Of a stretch of 64,000 bases of DNA, positions 63,412 through 64,000 are shown one piece after another; within the stretch, counting starts at the first letter, position 1; each line of letters opens with the position of its first letter. This DNA is from Entamoeba invadens IP1 (Eukaryota > Evosea > Mastigamoebida > Endamoebidae), in NCBI RefSeq assembly GCF_000330505.1, contig NW_004440189.1, positions 35,572 to 99,571 of the forward strand, given 5' to 3'. The position numbers and the translations under genes are program-made. The notes under the pieces are model-generated. The model searched no databases. It saw nothing but the letters and a program-made list of their open reading frames with translations, and had not been told where the DNA came from.

Positions 63412-64000
63412 ATGAAGATTTTTGGAACTCCAAAACGAACAATGGACTTAGTCCCGAACAGAGAGTCTCCAATCTTCAATGAGATTGACAGCATGCCAGA
63501 AGAAAAAGGTGATGCTTACAAGCTTAAATTATGCTTTTGTCCTTTTTGTCAAGTTGGTATAAAAGCGCTAGGACTGGATAAACCAGAAAATCACAAAAAA
63601 GTTGTGTCGTGGCAACTACTCTGTCGTGCTGTAATGTATTCTCTCTCAGTGTTGAATGCCCCTCGACTCTATTTTTCCTTGAAGAAGGATGTTTATTGGT
63701 TTATATCCGATCATTGGTACTGCTTTGGGAAGATGGCTCAGTGTTTGTCAATAATAATAAATTTATTAATAATATATAGTATAAATAGAATAGTAAATGT
63801 ATTAAACAAACTAATAGAATAGTTACCACAAGTCCCTCAAAATGGAAGAAGTCTTTGTTGGATGCTCTGTCGCATTCCACTCTTTTTGAGAGTGGTACCA
63901 ATTCATTAAGGAAAACGGGAATGTGGAAATTAACACATGCTACCCCACCTTGGGATGTTCAAACCACCCCAATAGAAAAGGAAATTATTATCGAACCAAA
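63412..64000 (+). CDS. Forkhead/winged-helix-like protein (5' part, runs off the window end)
   Basis: Exon 1 is 63412-63742. An 80-bp intron (63743-63822) begins GTTTGTC and ends TAG, phase 1, and exon 2 (63823 on) stays open to the window end. Without splicing the frame would run into an AT-rich chance tail. The N-terminus has a possible zinc pair (CFCPFC). Then SWQLLCRAVMYSLS, KDVYWFISDHWYCFGKM, KWKKSLLDALSHSTLFESG and TGMWKL follow in the order of a forkhead domain (helix 1, helix 2, recognition helix with W-x-x-S-l and L-S, then the G-x-W-L wing strand). A transcription factor is inferred; the family fit is moderate. Confidence 0.5.

Noticed and set aside
1..64000. CRISPR arrays, operons, bacterial promoters or Shine-Dalgarno sites
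   Set aside because: The sequence is clearly eukaryotic; no spaced direct-repeat array of that kind was seen.

Overview
The window looks like a scaffold piece from an Entamoeba species, most likely the reptile parasite E. invadens. The evidence is compact AT-rich intergenic DNA around more GC-rich genes, tiny introns (about 40-100 bp) that nearly all begin GTTTGT and end TAG, an amoebapore-type saposin gene, an aspartate ammonia-lyase of bacterial kind, and many DNA transposon remains, for which E. invadens is known. The species call is inference.

Layout. 0-5.5 kb: the 5' part of a HORMA (Rev7-like) gene, TRM13, ribosomal protein eL13, a secreted anchored protein and an unknown gene. 6.16-9.24 kb: an apparently complete PIF/Harbinger-type DNA transposon with terminal inverted repeats and a TTA target duplication. 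9.3-39.4 kb: a dense housekeeping block holding a membrane EEP phosphodiesterase, a transportin-like karyopherin, DPH7, an amoebapore-like peptide, a metallophosphoesterase with a CaaX end, a SANT protein, U2AF35, an Atg14/UVRAG-like candidate, a giant USP deubiquitinase, a CID-RRM protein, aspartase, a Rab7-like GTPase, a tyrosine phosphatase and a RalGAP-like protein. 39.4-52.4 kb: an AT-rich, gene-poor repeat region with three small non-autonomous elements, one intact Tc1-like transposase gene, an orphan transposon end and a 100-N gap. A ceramide synthase gene sits in the middle of it. 52.4-64 kb: a RasGEF protein with a RhoGAP-like tail, an LCAT-type acyltransferase, a membrane-anchored Hsp70-like protein, an importin-alpha-like protein, a winged-helix candidate and the first part of a forkhead-like gene that runs off the window.

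Nine genes were joined or extended by finding introns, some of which add exons too short to stand out as open frames (Rev7-like exon 1, Rab7 exons 1-2, the last exon of the importin-alpha-like gene, the second exon of the final gene). Two genes carry apparent single-base-type frameshifts (USP C-terminus, CID-RRM protein). Genes lie on both strands without operons. Several themes recur: nuclear transport, small-GTPase control (Rab7, RasGEF/RhoGAP-like, RalGAP-like), lipid metabolism at membranes (EEP phosphodiesterase, ceramide synthase, LCAT) and the secretory pathway. Several of the regulatory enzymes lack the usual catalytic residue. The best candidate for something little described is the Harbinger-type element, whose transposase has a large cysteine-containing insert between the second and third catalytic residues.
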